Source: Novosphingobium sp. Gsoil 351 (GTDB lineage Bacteria > Pseudomonadota > Alphaproteobacteria > Sphingomonadales > Sphingomonadaceae). From it: a stretch of DNA of 64,000 nt. The notes below the pieces were generated by a model. It searched no databases and had not been told where the DNA came from. It saw only the letters and a program-made list of their open reading frames with translations. The stretch is from assembly GCF_009707465.1 (NCBI RefSeq), contig NZ_CP046120.1:434001-498000 (forward strand). Direction: 5' to 3'. The translations under genes were made by a program, and so were the position numbers. Of the stretch, positions 30,457 through 41,073 are shown one piece after another. Position 1 is the first letter of the stretch. Every line of letters begins with the position of its first letter.

Positions 30457-31875
30457 ATGGCCGAGGCCGAAGCGCGCCTGCTCATGCTGATCGACGACGA
30501 GCCTGCGCAGTGCCGCCTGATCACGGCGCTCGCGGCCCGCGAAGGCTGGCGTACGGTTATCGCGCGCGATTCCGAAACCGCTGTCGCCATGCTTGGCACA
30601 CGCCAGGGGATGCAACTGTCGGCGATCGTGCTTGACCAGTGGGTGCCCGGCGACGACGCCTGCACGCTGATCGCGGAGTTGAAGAACCGCCGCCCGGCGC
30701 TGCCGATCCTGATGCTGACCACCAGCGCCTCTCCGCTGCTGGCGGTCGAGGCGATGCGGGCTGGGGCGACCGACTACCTGATCAAGCCGGTCGCGCCCGA
30801 TCAGCTCCTTCAGGCGCTGCGGGCAGCAACCACCCGTGAGAACAACGGCGAAGAATTGCAGCCACTTACCGAGAAGATGCCTGCGATCCTCGATTTCGAC
30901 GCGATGATCGGCGCCGCGCCCAACTTCCGTACCGCGCTGGCAGTCGCGGCCAAGGCGGCGCGCGCACATACCCCCGTGCTGATCGAGGGAGAGAGCGGAA
31001 CCGGCAAGGAGATGCTGGTCCGCGCGATGCACGCCGCCAGCCCTCGATCGAAGGCGAGTCTGCGTTTCGTGAACATCGGCGGAATTCCGGCCAACCAAGT
31101 CGAATCGGTGCTGTTCGGACACGAGAAGGGGGCATTTCCCGGGGCGTTCGACCGCCATATCGGCGCACTTCAACATGCCGACGGCGCGACCCTGGTACTC
31201 GACGAGATCGACCGTATGCCGCTCGCAGTGCAAGAGCGGTTCGAAGCCTATCTCGAGACTGGACAGGTCCAGCCGATCGGCGCGCGGCACAGCTTTCGGA
31301 TCGATGTCCGGCTGTTCGCGGCGAGCAACACCCCGCTCGCCGACTTGGTCGCGATTCGGCAATTCCGTCCCGAACTGGCCGCTGCGCTCGCGGGGGCCAA
31401 GGTCGTCCTGCCGGCCCTGCGCGATCGCTCGGGCGATCTTCCCGCGCTCGCCCGCCACTTCCTCGCCCGGATCGGTGACCAGCCCGGTTTGCGCCCGCTC
31501 GGTATCACCGACGGCGCGCTCAAGCTGCTCTTCGCCTACGACTGGCCGGGCAATGTCCGCCAGCTTCAGGCGGTGCTGTTCCGCGCCGCGGTGTTCTGCG
31601 ACGGCGACGCGCTGACCGCGCAGGATTTTCCACACCTCTCCAGCCTGCTCGGCGGCGAGCAGCAGGACAACGCGATGGTTCAGGAGGGGGTCGGCGTGAT
31701 GCTCTACACCCCCGACGGCAACTTGCGCCCGCTGGACGAGATCGAGGCAGACGTGATCCGCCTGGCGATCGGCCACTATCGCGGACGCATGACCGAAGTG
31801 GCGCGGCGGCTTGGGATCGGGCGATCGACGCTCTACCGCAAGCTCAGCGACCTGGGTATCGAAAGCGCGGCCTAA
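30457..31875 (+). CDS. sigma-54-type response regulator, altered GAFTGA loop
   Basis: 472 residues in three parts. Receiver domain: acidic pair Asp13-Asp14, phospho-acceptor Asp60 in IVLDQWVPG, Lys110 in YLIKP. AAA+ domain: Walker A GESGTGKE (178-185), Walker B ATLVLDEI (Asp249-Glu250), WPGNVRQLQ. C-terminal Fis-type helix-turn-helix: MTEVARRLGIGRSTLYRKL. The sigma-54 contact loop reads GAFPGA (225-230) rather than GAFTGA, and the segment usually RxDLYYRL reads RPELAAALAG. It may not activate sigma-54 in the usual way. No kinase gene is adjacent. ATG has AAGGACGGGGAG upstream. Confidence 0.88.
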   Translation: MAEAEARLLMLIDDEPAQCRLITALAAREGWRTVIARDSETAVAMLGTRQGMQLSAIVLDQWVPGDDACTLIAELKNRRPALPILMLTTSASPLLAVEAMRAGATDYLIKPVAPDQLLQALRAATTRENNGEELQPLTEKMPAILDFDAMIGAAPNFRTALAVAAKAARAHTPVLIEGESGTGKEMLVRAMHAASPRSKASLRFVNIGGIPANQVESVLFGHEKGAFPGAFDRHIGALQHADGATLVLDEIDRMPLAVQERFEAYLETGQVQPIGARHSFRIDVRLFAASNTPLADLVAIRQFRPELAAALAGAKVVLPALRDRSGDLPALARHFLARIGDQPGLRPLGITDGALKLLFAYDWPGNVRQLQAVLFRAAVFCDGDALTAQDFPHLSSLLGGEQQDNAMVQEGVGVMLYTPDGNLRPLDEIEADVIRLAIGHYRGRMTEVARRLGIGRSTLYRKLSDLGIESAA

Positions 31876-31882
31876 AGCGGTG

Positions 31883-32293
31883 TCAGACCCGGCGGATGCC
31901 GGCGACCCCGGCGCGGACCTCTGTGCGTTCCGGTTCGCGCTCGCCCGGCAGACGATCGATGGCGTCGAGATCGCGCGTGGCGATCAGCACCTCGGGTAGC
32001 AGGGCGTCGTGGAAGGCGATGCCGCACAGACCGTCCTCCACCCAAACAAGCGATCCGATGGCCTCGTAGCGCGACCACGTGAGCATCGCCTGCTGACCCT
32101 TCGCCATGTCCTCGGTCGCCCGGATTCGCGCGCCGCTCGCCGAAAGGTCGAGCAGCACCGTATTGCGGGTTCCGTGAATGGTCACGATTCTGGCGGCCAG
32201 CCTCGCGCGCAACCGATTGCGGCCACGCCGACCGATCTGCGGATCTGGTGCAGAGGCGAGGGCTCGATTCATGCGATCATCATGCCCTGACAT
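31883..32293 (-). CDS. PilZ domain protein
   Basis: 136-residue single-domain PilZ protein with the c-di-GMP motifs RRGRNRLRAR and LDLSASGARI, and VWVEDGLCGIAFHD near the end. Likely a cytosolic c-di-GMP receptor; target unknown. ATG at 32291-32293 is preferred, with ATG at 32270-32272 as alternative; neither has a strong ribosome binding site. Convergent with the regulator gene, seven bases between stops. Confidence 0.86.
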   Translation of the reverse strand: MSGHDDRMNRALASAPDPQIGRRGRNRLRARLAARIVTIHGTRNTVLLDLSASGARIRATEDMAKGQQAMLTWSRYEAIGSLVWVEDGLCGIAFHDALLPEVLIATRDLDAIDRLPGEREPERTEVRAGVAGIRRV

Positions 32294-32331
32294 GGTCAAG
32301 GTCGGATGCCAGACAGACTAAGGGAAAGTGC

Positions 32332-33440
32332 CTAGGGCAGCTGCGCGAAGTCGGTCAGCGCGGCATCCCGCAGACCCCGCCAGACATCGCGCGCCTGGAC
32401 GGTTTCCGCGGCATCGTGGACCCGCAGGAACTGGACCCCGGAATCCATCGCCCGGGCGGCGAGGAGCAAGGAACCTCCAAGACGCTTGTGCGCGGGCGCC
32501 TCGTTCGACAGTGCGCCGATCATCCGCTTGCGGCTGGCGCCTACCAGCAGCGGCTGGCCCAGCGCGTGGAACAAGGACAGGGCGTTGAGCAGCGCCAGGT
32601 TCTCGGCGAGCGACTTGCCGAACCCGATGCCGGGATCGAGAATTATGCTGTCGCGAGCGATCCCCGCCGCCAATGCGGCGTCGCGGCGCTCGGCGAGCCA
32701 GTCGAACACGTCGAGCACGACATCGGTGTAGCGGCCGCCGCCATGGAGATCGCTGGCGTCGCCCGGGGCGTGCATCAGCACCACCGGCACCCCGGCGCGC
32801 GCCACCAGCTCGGCGCTGCGCGGATCGTGGCGCAAGGCGGAAACGTCGTTTACAATCTGCGCGCCGGCCGAAAGCGCCGCCTCGATCACGCTGGCCCGGC
32901 GGCTGTCGATGCTGACCGCCGCGCCGCTCGCCACCAGCCGCTCGACTGCAGGGACGACACGCTTGAGCTCGTCTCCTTCCCACACCGCCGCCGCACCGGG
33001 GCGAGTGCTTTCCCCCCGACATCGACGATCGCCGCGCCTGCCTCGAGCATCGCCGAGGCGTGAGCGTTGGCCTCGTCGGGATCGTCGAGGAACTTGCCGC
33101 CGTCGGAGAAACTGTCCGGCGTGACATTGAGGATGCCCATGACTTGGGGCTGGTCCAGGCGAACGGTGCGCGCCCCGCACTGGAGGGGCGGATGGGCGAA
33201 GCGGAGGTTGCCCCACTGCACTTCGCCCTCCGCCGCGAGGTCGTCGGGCAACGCGGCGAGCGCGTCGGCTACGCCGTTCGCGTCGACCACTGTGCGCGAA
33301 ACGATCCGCCCGCCCTCGCGCACGATCACCGCTAAGCGGCCGGCATAGACCATGCCGCCCGCCAGACGCACCGCCCCGCCCTCCTCGCTCTGCGGCGATT
33401 CGGCCAAGGCGATGGGGCGGAGGTAGAGGCGTTGGGTCAT
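32332..33440 (-). CDS. folP: dihydropteroate synthase, interrupted by a frameshift
   Basis: Folate-pathway enzyme joining p-aminobenzoate to the pterin pyrophosphate. From ATG 33438-33440 (MTQRLYLRPIALAES) the frame runs through MGILNVTPDSFSDGG to IVDVGGKA, then turns to nonsense. A second frame resumes at GAAAVWEGDELKRVVPAVER and continues through SIDSRR, DPGIGFGKS and GASRKRMIG to the stop at 32332. The break is at the six-C run 33012-33017 (plus strand); one more base there restores VGGESTRPGAAAV, the universal motif. As the gene is normally essential, a read error is likelier than inactivation. Confidence 0.9.
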
Positions 33441-33504
33441 TGTTGGCGCTCGCGTAGGCGCAAGGGCGCGGCGGATGTGGAGGTTCGATTCACGCGAAGA
33501 TCGA

Positions 33505-34841
<1,337 letters not shown>

Positions 34842-34868
34842 GCCGAACGGAAAACGTCGCGAAACGAT

Positions 34869-35030
34869 CCCCTCTCCCTGGTGGGAGAGGGTACCAAGCC
34901 TTGCGAGCTTGCTCGCTAGGCGAAGTTGGTGAGGGGGGCGGCGTGGCACCCAGCCCTCGCCCCCTCACCAAGCTGTGCTAGCTCCTGACGGAGCAAGCTT
35001 CGCTATCGTCTCCCACGAGGGGAGAGGGGT
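34869..35030. repeat. palindromic CCTCTCCC...GGGAGAGG repeat overlapping rnhB
   Basis: Element of about 160 bases with CCCTCTCCCTGGTGGGAGAGGG at the left, GGTGAGGGGGCG-like and CGCCCCCTCACC in the middle, and TCTCCCACGAGGGGAGAGGGG at the right. The segment CTTCGCTATCGTCTCCC has its counterpart GGAGAGGATAGCGAAGCTTG in the repeat at 62534. Its right part is coding: it forms the last codons and stop of rnhB. Confidence 0.8.
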
Positions 35031-35664
35031 AGTTGGCGGCAAACATCTCCAACTGCGCCACCGGAGCGAAGCTGCGGCGGTGCAGCGGGGTCGCACCATG
35101 CGTGCGCAGCGCGCGCAGATGTTCGGGCGTGCCGTACCCCGCGTTGCGTTCCCAACCGTAGTGCGGATGGGCCAGTGCATAGTCGCGCATCAGCCGATCG
35201 CGGTGTTCCTTTGCGACGATCGAGGCGGCCGAGATCGCCGGTTCGATTGCGTCCCCGCCGACGATCGCGCGCGCCGGCCAGCGCCACTCGGGACGGCGGC
35301 CATGAGGGGTCAGATTGCCGTCGACCAGAACCTCGTGCGGTTCCGCGCCCAGCTTCTGGCACAGCGCGGCGACGGCCAGCGTCATCGCCAGCATCGTCGC
35401 GCCGAAGATGTTGAGCCGGTCGATGTCGGCGACCTCGGCCACTCCCACCCCATGTATGCAGCGGCGGCGGATTCGCTCGTCGAGCAACGCGCGGACTTCG
35501 CGGCTTAGCTTCTTGGAATCGTCGAGCCCGCCGGGGCGCGGACGGCACAGCACTACCGCCGCGGCGACCACCGGCCCCGCGAGCGGCCCCCTGCCCGCCT
35601 CGTCCACTCCGACGACGATTGGTTCTGGCAACGCAGATCGCTCTCGCGCATTGGGGGGGAACAT
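34978..35664 (-). CDS. rnhB: ribonuclease HII
   Basis: Cleaves the RNA strand of RNA-DNA hybrids, including single ribonucleotides in DNA. The catalytic carboxylates are in [15 protein letters not shown] and [25 protein letters not shown] is also conserved. 228 residues from ATG 35664, but that codon overlaps the divergent sugar dehydrogenase start, so TTG at 35631 (217 residues, beginning [13 protein letters not shown]) may be the real start. The last 17 residues ([17 protein letters not shown]) are encoded by the palindromic repeat and are unlike the family. Confidence 0.93.
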   Translation of the reverse strand: MFPPNARERSALPEPIVVGVDEAGRGPLAGPVVAAAVVLCRPRPGGLDDSKKLSREVRALLDERIRRRCIHGVGVAEVADIDRLNIFGATMLAMTLAVAALCQKLGAEPHEVLVDGNLTPHGRRPEWRWPARAIVGGDAIEPAISAASIVAKEHRDRLMRDYALAHPHYGWERNAGYGTPEHLRALRTHGATPLHRRSFAPVAQLEMFAANYPSPLVGDDSEACSVRS

Positions 35665-36823
35665 GAAACCGCTCATCTCGACGCTCGCCTTTGCCCTCGC
35701 CGCCGCGCCACTGGCAAGTTGCAACGCCGCCCCTGCTCGGCCCGACGGTGGAAAAGCCGAATCGAACGCCAACTTCGAGATCGAGGAGCACGGGAAGTTC
35801 GACGAGCCATGGGCGATGGCCTTCGTCCCCGGAACCGACGTGCTGTTCGTGACCGAGCGCGGGGGAACCCTGAAGTTCCTCGATACCACCAATGGTACGG
35901 CGGGCGCTGTCTCCGGACTGCCGAAGGTCGATTACGGCGGCCAGGGCGGGCTGGGCGACATCGCGTTCCTGCCGACCGAAGCCACCGCGACGCTGGGCAA
36001 GCGGACGATCTATCTGACGTGGGTGGAAGCGGGCGAAGGCGGTACCCGCGGTGCGGTCGCGGGGCGCGGAAGTTTGCTCTGCGACAAGCCCGCCGCGTGC
36101 CGGATCGAAGGACTGAGCGTGATCTGGCGGCAGGACCCCAAAGTCACCGGTCGTGGCCACTTTTCCCATCGCCTGCTGTTCGCGCCCGACGGCCAGACGC
36201 TGTATCTGTCGTCGGGCGAACGCCAGAAGTTCACGCCGGCGCAGGATCTGACGGCAAATCTCGGCAAGGTTCTGCGGCTCAATCCCGACGGCACCGCCAA
36301 GCCGGGCAATCCGTTCGCGACCAAGGGCGGAGTCTCGGCGCAGATCTGGAGCTATGGCCATCGCAACCTGCTTGGCCTGGGGTTCGATGCGCAGGGACGC
36401 TTGTGGGACCTGGAGCACGGCCCGGCAGGCGGCGACGAAATGAACATCATCGAGCCGGGCAAGAACTATGGTTGGCCGGTCGTCTCCAACGGCGACAACT
36501 ACGATGGCACCCCGATTCCGCGCCATGCGACCCGCCCCGACCTCGCGGCGCCCGCGATCAGCTGGAACCCGGTGATCGCGCCGGGCGATTTCATCTTCTA
36601 TTCGGGCGACAAATTCCCGGCGTGGAAGGGCCAGGCCCTGATCGCGGGGATGGTCTATCCCGGCATCGTCCGCGTCGCGATCGACGGGACCAAGGCCAGC
36701 GAGGTCGAGCGGATCGAGCTCGGCAACCGTATCCGCGAGATCGAGCAAGGCCCGGATGGTTCGGTGTGGATCGCCGAAGATGGCAAGGGCGGACGGTTGC
36801 GCAAGCTGGTTCCCAAGGGCTGA
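35663..36823 (+). CDS. PQQ-dependent sugar dehydrogenase
   Basis: 386-residue six-bladed propeller of the aldose sugar dehydrogenase (YliI-like) family that oxidises sugars in the periplasm with PQQ. Lipoprotein signal: [20 protein letters not shown]. Family motifs: [77 protein letters not shown]. The start ATG at 35663 has a GGGGGGG ribosome binding site. No PQQ synthesis genes in the window. Confidence 0.93.
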   Translation: MKPLISTLAFALAAAPLASCNAAPARPDGGKAESNANFEIEEHGKFDEPWAMAFVPGTDVLFVTERGGTLKFLDTTNGTAGAVSGLPKVDYGGQGGLGDIAFLPTEATATLGKRTIYLTWVEAGEGGTRGAVAGRGSLLCDKPAACRIEGLSVIWRQDPKVTGRGHFSHRLLFAPDGQTLYLSSGERQKFTPAQDLTANLGKVLRLNPDGTAKPGNPFATKGGVSAQIWSYGHRNLLGLGFDAQGRLWDLEHGPAGGDEMNIIEPGKNYGWPVVSNGDNYDGTPIPRHATRPDLAAPAISWNPVIAPGDFIFYSGDKFPAWKGQALIAGMVYPGIVRVAIDGTKASEVERIELGNRIREIEQGPDGSVWIAEDGKGGRLRKLVPKG

Positions 36824-36844
36824 AACCAGGCCAAATACTCGGCG

Positions 36845-36919
36845 TCCGCTCATGTCGAGCGAAGTCGAGACATCCTAGCGCAGCGCCAGCGTGTCTCGAC
36901 TTCGCTCGACACGAGCGGA
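36845..36919. repeat. inverted repeat with GTCGAGCGAAGTCGAGACA arms
   Basis: Arms TCCGCTCATGTCGAGCGAAG (extended by TCGAGACA) at 36845-36872 and the complementary TGTCTCGACTTCGCTCGACA with CGAGCGGA at 36892-36919, with one mismatch, around a 19-base loop. A sphingomonad-type intergenic palindrome, located just after the sugar dehydrogenase stop; it could terminate that transcript. Confidence 0.85.
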
Positions 36920-36972
36920 ACTTGAGTCGCCGTGTTGCAACCTCGCTGGCTTGCCCCTAACGCCGCGCGCCC

Positions 36973-37497
36973 ATGGCCAACCTGATCCCCCTCGATTCCG
37001 TCGATTCCGCGCTGGTCGAAGCTTTACTCGACAGGGCGTTCGAACCAACTCGGGCGCGGCGCACCGCCTATAAGGTGCGCGACGGCGTCGATTGGCTGCC
37101 CGCGCTGTCGTTCGCCGCGCTCGACAGCGAAGAGCGGCTGGCGGGGACGATCCAGTGCTGGCCGGTCGCACTGACCGAGCCCGCTGCCGAGGGGATCAAA
37201 CCCAAGCGCCACCCGTTGATCATGGTCGGTCCGGTGGCAGTGTTACCCGAACAGCAGGGTGCGGGCTTCGGCCAGGCGCTGGTCACCGCCACGCTCGCCG
37301 CGCTCTCGCCCGAGGCGCCGTTACCTCAAGTGATGATCGGCGATCCCGAGTACTACGAGCGCTTCTTCGGCTTTTCATCCGCTTACACCAGCGGCTGGCT
37401 GCTACCCGGCCCCTGGGACCCGGCGCGGCTGTTGTGCCGGACCGATCGCCCCGAGGTGCTCCCCACTCGCGGCATGCTCGGGCCTTGGCGGGGCTGA
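36973..37497 (+). CDS. GNAT family N-acetyltransferase (YhbS-like)
   Basis: 174 residues. Core motif: HPLIMVGPVAVLPEQQGAGF then GQALVTATLAAL, the acetyl-CoA loop Q-Q-G-A-G-F-G; then VMIGDPEYYERFFGFSSAYT, the YhbS-like signature. Cytosolic; substrate unknown. ATG at 36973. It heads a rightward run of short genes ending with cca. Confidence 0.9.
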   Translation: MANLIPLDSVDSALVEALLDRAFEPTRARRTAYKVRDGVDWLPALSFAALDSEERLAGTIQCWPVALTEPAAEGIKPKRHPLIMVGPVAVLPEQQGAGFGQALVTATLAALSPEAPLPQVMIGDPEYYERFFGFSSAYTSGWLLPGPWDPARLLCRTDRPEVLPTRGMLGPWRG

Positions 37498-37543
37498 CCG
37501 CATCTGGCAGGTGAGCGGCGATGCCGTATGAGCCTCCCCCGAA

Positions 37544-38074
37544 ATGGCCGCGCTGTCGCTGGGCGAAATCGCCGAGTTGGTCGCCGCGCGCAAGCTGCCA
37601 CCGGTCGAAGGCTGGGCACCGCAGCGCAGCGGCGACAGCGAAATGCGGATCGCGGCAGACGGCAGGTGGTATCATCGCGGCGGCGAAATCGCGCGCGCAG
37701 CGATGGTCAGGGCATTTTCGACGCTCCTCTTGCGCGACGAGACCGGGCAACACTGGCTGATCTCGCCGTTCGAGAAGCTGCGCATCGCGGTCGACGACGC
37801 GGCGTTCATCGCCACCGACCTGCGCATCGACGATGGCGCGCTCGCCTTTCGCCTCAACACCGACGAATTCGCGATCGCCGGCCCGCAACACCCCATTCGC
37901 GCGGCAGGCGATGCCGATACGCCCGCGCTGTACGTCGGCGTGCGGCGCGGATGCGAGGCGCGGCTCAACCGCAGCACTTACGAGCAACTGGTGCGGCACG
38001 CGCTCGATCTGGGCGCCGACCCGCTGGCGGTAACCAGCGGCGGTGCGCGGTTCTCGCTGGTGCCCGCGGCGTGA
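37544..38074 (+). CDS. DUF1285 domain protein
   Basis: 176 residues covering the whole DUF1285 domain: DSEMRIAADGRWYHRGGEIA, RAFSTLLLRDETGQHWLISP, EKLRIAVDDAAFIA, FRLNTDEFAIAG, LYVGVRRGCEARLNRSTYEQ. Function unknown; commonly next to NUDIX/CoA pyrophosphatase and cca in alphaproteobacteria, as here. Its TGA overlaps the GTG of the NUDIX gene. Confidence 0.92.
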   Translation: MAALSLGEIAELVAARKLPPVEGWAPQRSGDSEMRIAADGRWYHRGGEIARAAMVRAFSTLLLRDETGQHWLISPFEKLRIAVDDAAFIATDLRIDDGALAFRLNTDEFAIAGPQHPIRAAGDADTPALYVGVRRGCEARLNRSTYEQLVRHALDLGADPLAVTSGGARFSLVPAA

Positions 38075-38676
38075 GTGCGCTGGGCGAGCGGCTACGCGAC
38101 CTCCATGCTGCGGGCCATGCCGTCGATGTGCCGGGGCTACGGACCGACGACAGCCGCTTTGCGCCCGGCGAAGCCCGAGACGCGGCTGTGCTGGCGGCAA
38201 TCGTCGATCGCCCGCGCCCGTCGTTCCTGCTGACACACCGCCCCTCGAACATGCGCGCGCATCCAGGCCAGGTCGCATTCCCCGGAGGCAAGATCGACCC
38301 GGGTGAGACCCCGGTCGAGGCCGCGCTGCGCGAGGCGTGGGAAGAACTGGCGATCCCGCCGGAGGCGGTGACCGTGATCGGCCAAAGCGACGTCTATCGC
38401 ACCGGCACTGGCTACGTCATCACCCCGGTGCTCGCGCTGGTCCCGCCCGACCTGCCGATCCGGCCCAACCCGAGCGAAGTCGCGCAATGGTTCGAAGCGC
38501 CAGTCGATTTCGTGTTCGACACGGTCAACCACGTCGTGCGTTCGGCCGACTGGAACGGCATGCGTCGCGAATACCTCGACATCCAGTGGCAGGAGCACCG
38601 CATCTGGGGGGTGACCGCCGCGATTATCGCCAACCTCTCGCGGCGGCTCGACTGGGCGCGGCTCGCCGATGCGTGA
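38071..38676 (+). CDS. NUDIX hydrolase, CoA pyrophosphatase type
   Basis: 201 residues. The NUDIX box is complete: GGKIDPGETPVEAALREAWE with EELAIPPEAV, preceded by the CoA-pyrophosphatase motif LLTHRPSNMRAHPGQVAFPG. Predicted to hydrolyse CoA or related dinucleotides in the cytosol. GTG start overlaps the DUF1285 stop (GTGA), and the stop overlaps the cca start by 8 bases, so three genes are translationally chained. Confidence 0.93.
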   Translation: MSALGERLRDLHAAGHAVDVPGLRTDDSRFAPGEARDAAVLAAIVDRPRPSFLLTHRPSNMRAHPGQVAFPGGKIDPGETPVEAALREAWEELAIPPEAVTVIGQSDVYRTGTGYVITPVLALVPPDLPIRPNPSEVAQWFEAPVDFVFDTVNHVVRSADWNGMRREYLDIQWQEHRIWGVTAAIIANLSRRLDWARLADA

Positions 38677-39832
38677 AAAGCTGCCGCCCGCCGATTGGAC
38701 GCGCCGCGCTGAGCTGGCAGAACTGGTCGCCGCGCTTGGGCCGGGCAACGCCCGCTATGTCGGCGGGGCGGTGCGCGATACGCTGCTTGGGTGCGAGGTG
38801 CACGACATCGACATCGCCACCCCACTCGAACCGGTGGAGGTCATCGCCCGGCTCGAGGCGGCGGGCATCCGTAGCGTGCCGACGGGGATCAAGCACGGCA
38901 CTATCACCGCGATCCGCGAGGGTGACAACGTCGAGATCACGACGCTGCGCCGCGATCTGACGACCGATGGCCGCCACGCCCGTGTCGCATTCTCGCAAGA
39001 CTGGCGCGAGGACGCGGCGCGGCGCGACTTCACGATCAACGCGCTCTATGCGGATCCGCATACTCTGGAAGTGTTCGACTGGTTCGGCGGGCTCGACGAT
39101 CTGCATGTCCGGCGCGTGCGGTTCATCGGCGACGCCCGCCAGCGCATCCGTGAGGATCATTTGCGCATCCTGCGTTACTTCCGGTTTCAGGCGCGCTTTG
39201 GATCACAACCTGCTGACGAAGAGGCCGAAAGTGCCTGTGCTGAACTCGCGCCGATGCTCAAGGGGCTGTCGCGCGAGCGCATCGGGTGGGAACTGCAGAA
39301 CCTGCTCGCGCTGCCCGACCCAGCCCCGACCGTCGCGCGAATGGCCGAGCTTGGCGTTCTCGGGGCGATCCTGCCCGAGGCCGATGCGGCGGGTCTTTCA
39401 CGGCTGGTCGCGGTTGAGACGCGTGAGGCCATCGCCGCCGATCCGATCCGGCGATTGGCCGCGCTGCTGCCCGCCGATCCCGGAATCGCCGAGCAGGTCG
39501 CCGCGCGGCTGCGCCTTTCGATCGCCCAGAAGAAGCGCCTGATCCTGGCCGCGCGGCGCGGCGAAGAAGCCGATCCGCGCGGGCTGGCCTATCGGATCGG
39601 CACGGAAGCCGCCCTCGACCGGCTGATGCTCGCCGGACGGGAGACCACCGCACTGAACGGCTGGCACGCTCCGGCCTTCCCGCTGAAAGGCGGCGCGATC
39701 GTCGCGCGCGGGGTAGCGGCGGGCCCGGAGGTAGCGCGCATCCTGCGCGCGGTTGAAGCCGACTGGATCGCGGAGGGCTTCCCCGACGCGGATCGCGTGG
39801 CCGAATTGCTCGACAAGCGGCTGATGAGATAG
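38669..39832 (+). CDS. cca: CCA tRNA nucleotidyltransferase
   Basis: 387-residue class II nucleotidyltransferase that adds or repairs the 3' CCA of tRNA. Signature YVGGAVRDTLLG, the metal aspartates in HDIDIATP, RRDFTINALYADP and the RIREDHLRILRYFRFQARFG helix are all present. No HD domain, as in most alphaproteobacterial enzymes. Last of the chained genes; 31 bases from the convergent muramidase gene. Confidence 0.95.
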   Translation: MREKLPPADWTRRAELAELVAALGPGNARYVGGAVRDTLLGCEVHDIDIATPLEPVEVIARLEAAGIRSVPTGIKHGTITAIREGDNVEITTLRRDLTTDGRHARVAFSQDWREDAARRDFTINALYADPHTLEVFDWFGGLDDLHVRRVRFIGDARQRIREDHLRILRYFRFQARFGSQPADEEAESACAELAPMLKGLSRERIGWELQNLLALPDPAPTVARMAELGVLGAILPEADAAGLSRLVAVETREAIAADPIRRLAALLPADPGIAEQVAARLRLSIAQKKRLILAARRGEEADPRGLAYRIGTEAALDRLMLAGRETTALNGWHAPAFPLKGGAIVARGVAAGPEVARILRAVEADWIAEGFPDADRVAELLDKRLMR

Positions 39833-39863
39833 GTCGAACCCAGCCCCTCAGGGTGGGCTGGGG

Positions 39864-41063
39864 TCAGTAGAGCAGGAGGCTCCTCGTCTCCTCACGCCAC
39901 TCGGTCTCATCGCGACCCGCCAGCGCCTCAAGATCGTCCGGCTCGGCCCCCGCGTCATCGACCCACGCGCGCAATGCCGGACCGCCGTTGATCACGTCGA
40001 TCGCGAGCTTATCGAACACGTACTCGTAGGGAAAATCGCGCCAGATTTCGTAATCCGGATAGAGCCGCCGGATCGCCTTGAACGCCAACGCCTGCAAGCG
40101 CCACGGACGGAACGCGGCGTGATCGTAGAAGCGCCCCTCGGCGTGGATCATCAGACCGTGGCAGAGCGTCTTGGCGTGTTTGTGAAACGTGGGTTCAAAC
40201 CACACCTCGCGCAGCGCGCAGCCTGCGAGCCAGTGCGAGGCGAGACGCTCCATCTCGGCGCGGACCGCGCGGGCATCGATATCGGGGGCGCCGAACAGCA
40301 CCTCGAGCGGGCGGGTGGTGCCGCGGCCCTCGCTCAGCGTCGCGCCTTCGATCATCACCGTCCCGGCATAGGCGCGCGCCATGTTTAGGCTCGCGGCGTT
40401 GGGGCTGGGATTGATCCACAGGCGGCCTTCGGGCCAGCCGAAACCAGGCGCCGAGTCCGGTCGCCAGCCCTCCATCTCGATCACCCGATAGGGCAGGTCG
40501 AGCCCGAAATGGCCGATGAACCACGCCCCCATCTCGCCCATCGTCAGCCCGTGGCGCATCGGCAGGGGCCCGGCGCCGACGAAGCTTTCCCACCCGGGCA
40601 GCAGCGTCGTCCCTTCGATCGGGCGCCCCGCGGGATTGGGCCGATCGAGCACCCACACTTCTTTCCCATGCCGCGCCGCTTCCTCGAGCAGATAAAGCAG
40701 CGTGGTAACAAAGGTATAGATGCGGCAACCGAGGTCCTGAAGGTCGAACACGAACACGTCCGCGGTACTCATCATCTTACCAGTAGGACGACGCACCTCG
40801 CCGTAAAGACTGAAAACCGGGATGCCATAGCGTGGATCGGTCTCGTCCGCGGTCTCGACCATGTTGTCCTGCTTGTCGCCCTTGAGCCCATGCTGCGGCC
40901 CGAATGCCGAGGTCACGTTGACCCCCGCCGCGATCAGCGCGTCGAGCGAATGGACCAGGTCTTCGGTCACCGACGCGGGATGCGCGATCAGCGCCACCCG
41001 CCGCCCGGCGAGCGGTCGGCGCAGTTCGGGATCGGCGATCAGCCGGTCGATACCGAACTTCAT
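39864..41063 (-). CDS. DUF1343 protein, NamZ-type exo-beta-N-acetylmuramidase
   Basis: 399 residues, complete DUF1343: RVALIAHPASVTEDLVHSLD, SAFGPQHGLKGDKQDNM, VFVFDLQDLGCRIYTFVTTL, VLDRPNPAGRPIEG, AYAGTVMIEGATLSEGRGTT. The family founder NamZ removes terminal N-acetylmuramic acid from peptidoglycan fragments. Unlike many members there is no signal peptide, so a cytosolic role in cell-wall recycling is possible. ATG at 41061-41063. Confidence 0.9.
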   Translation of the reverse strand: MKFGIDRLIADPELRRPLAGRRVALIAHPASVTEDLVHSLDALIAAGVNVTSAFGPQHGLKGDKQDNMVETADETDPRYGIPVFSLYGEVRRPTGKMMSTADVFVFDLQDLGCRIYTFVTTLLYLLEEAARHGKEVWVLDRPNPAGRPIEGTTLLPGWESFVGAGPLPMRHGLTMGEMGAWFIGHFGLDLPYRVIEMEGWRPDSAPGFGWPEGRLWINPSPNAASLNMARAYAGTVMIEGATLSEGRGTTRPLEVLFGAPDIDARAVRAEMERLASHWLAGCALREVWFEPTFHKHAKTLCHGLMIHAEGRFYDHAAFRPWRLQALAFKAIRRLYPDYEIWRDFPYEYVFDKLAIDVINGGPALRAWVDDAGAEPDDLEALAGRDETEWREETRSLLLY

Positions 41064-41073
41064 GCCCAGAACC

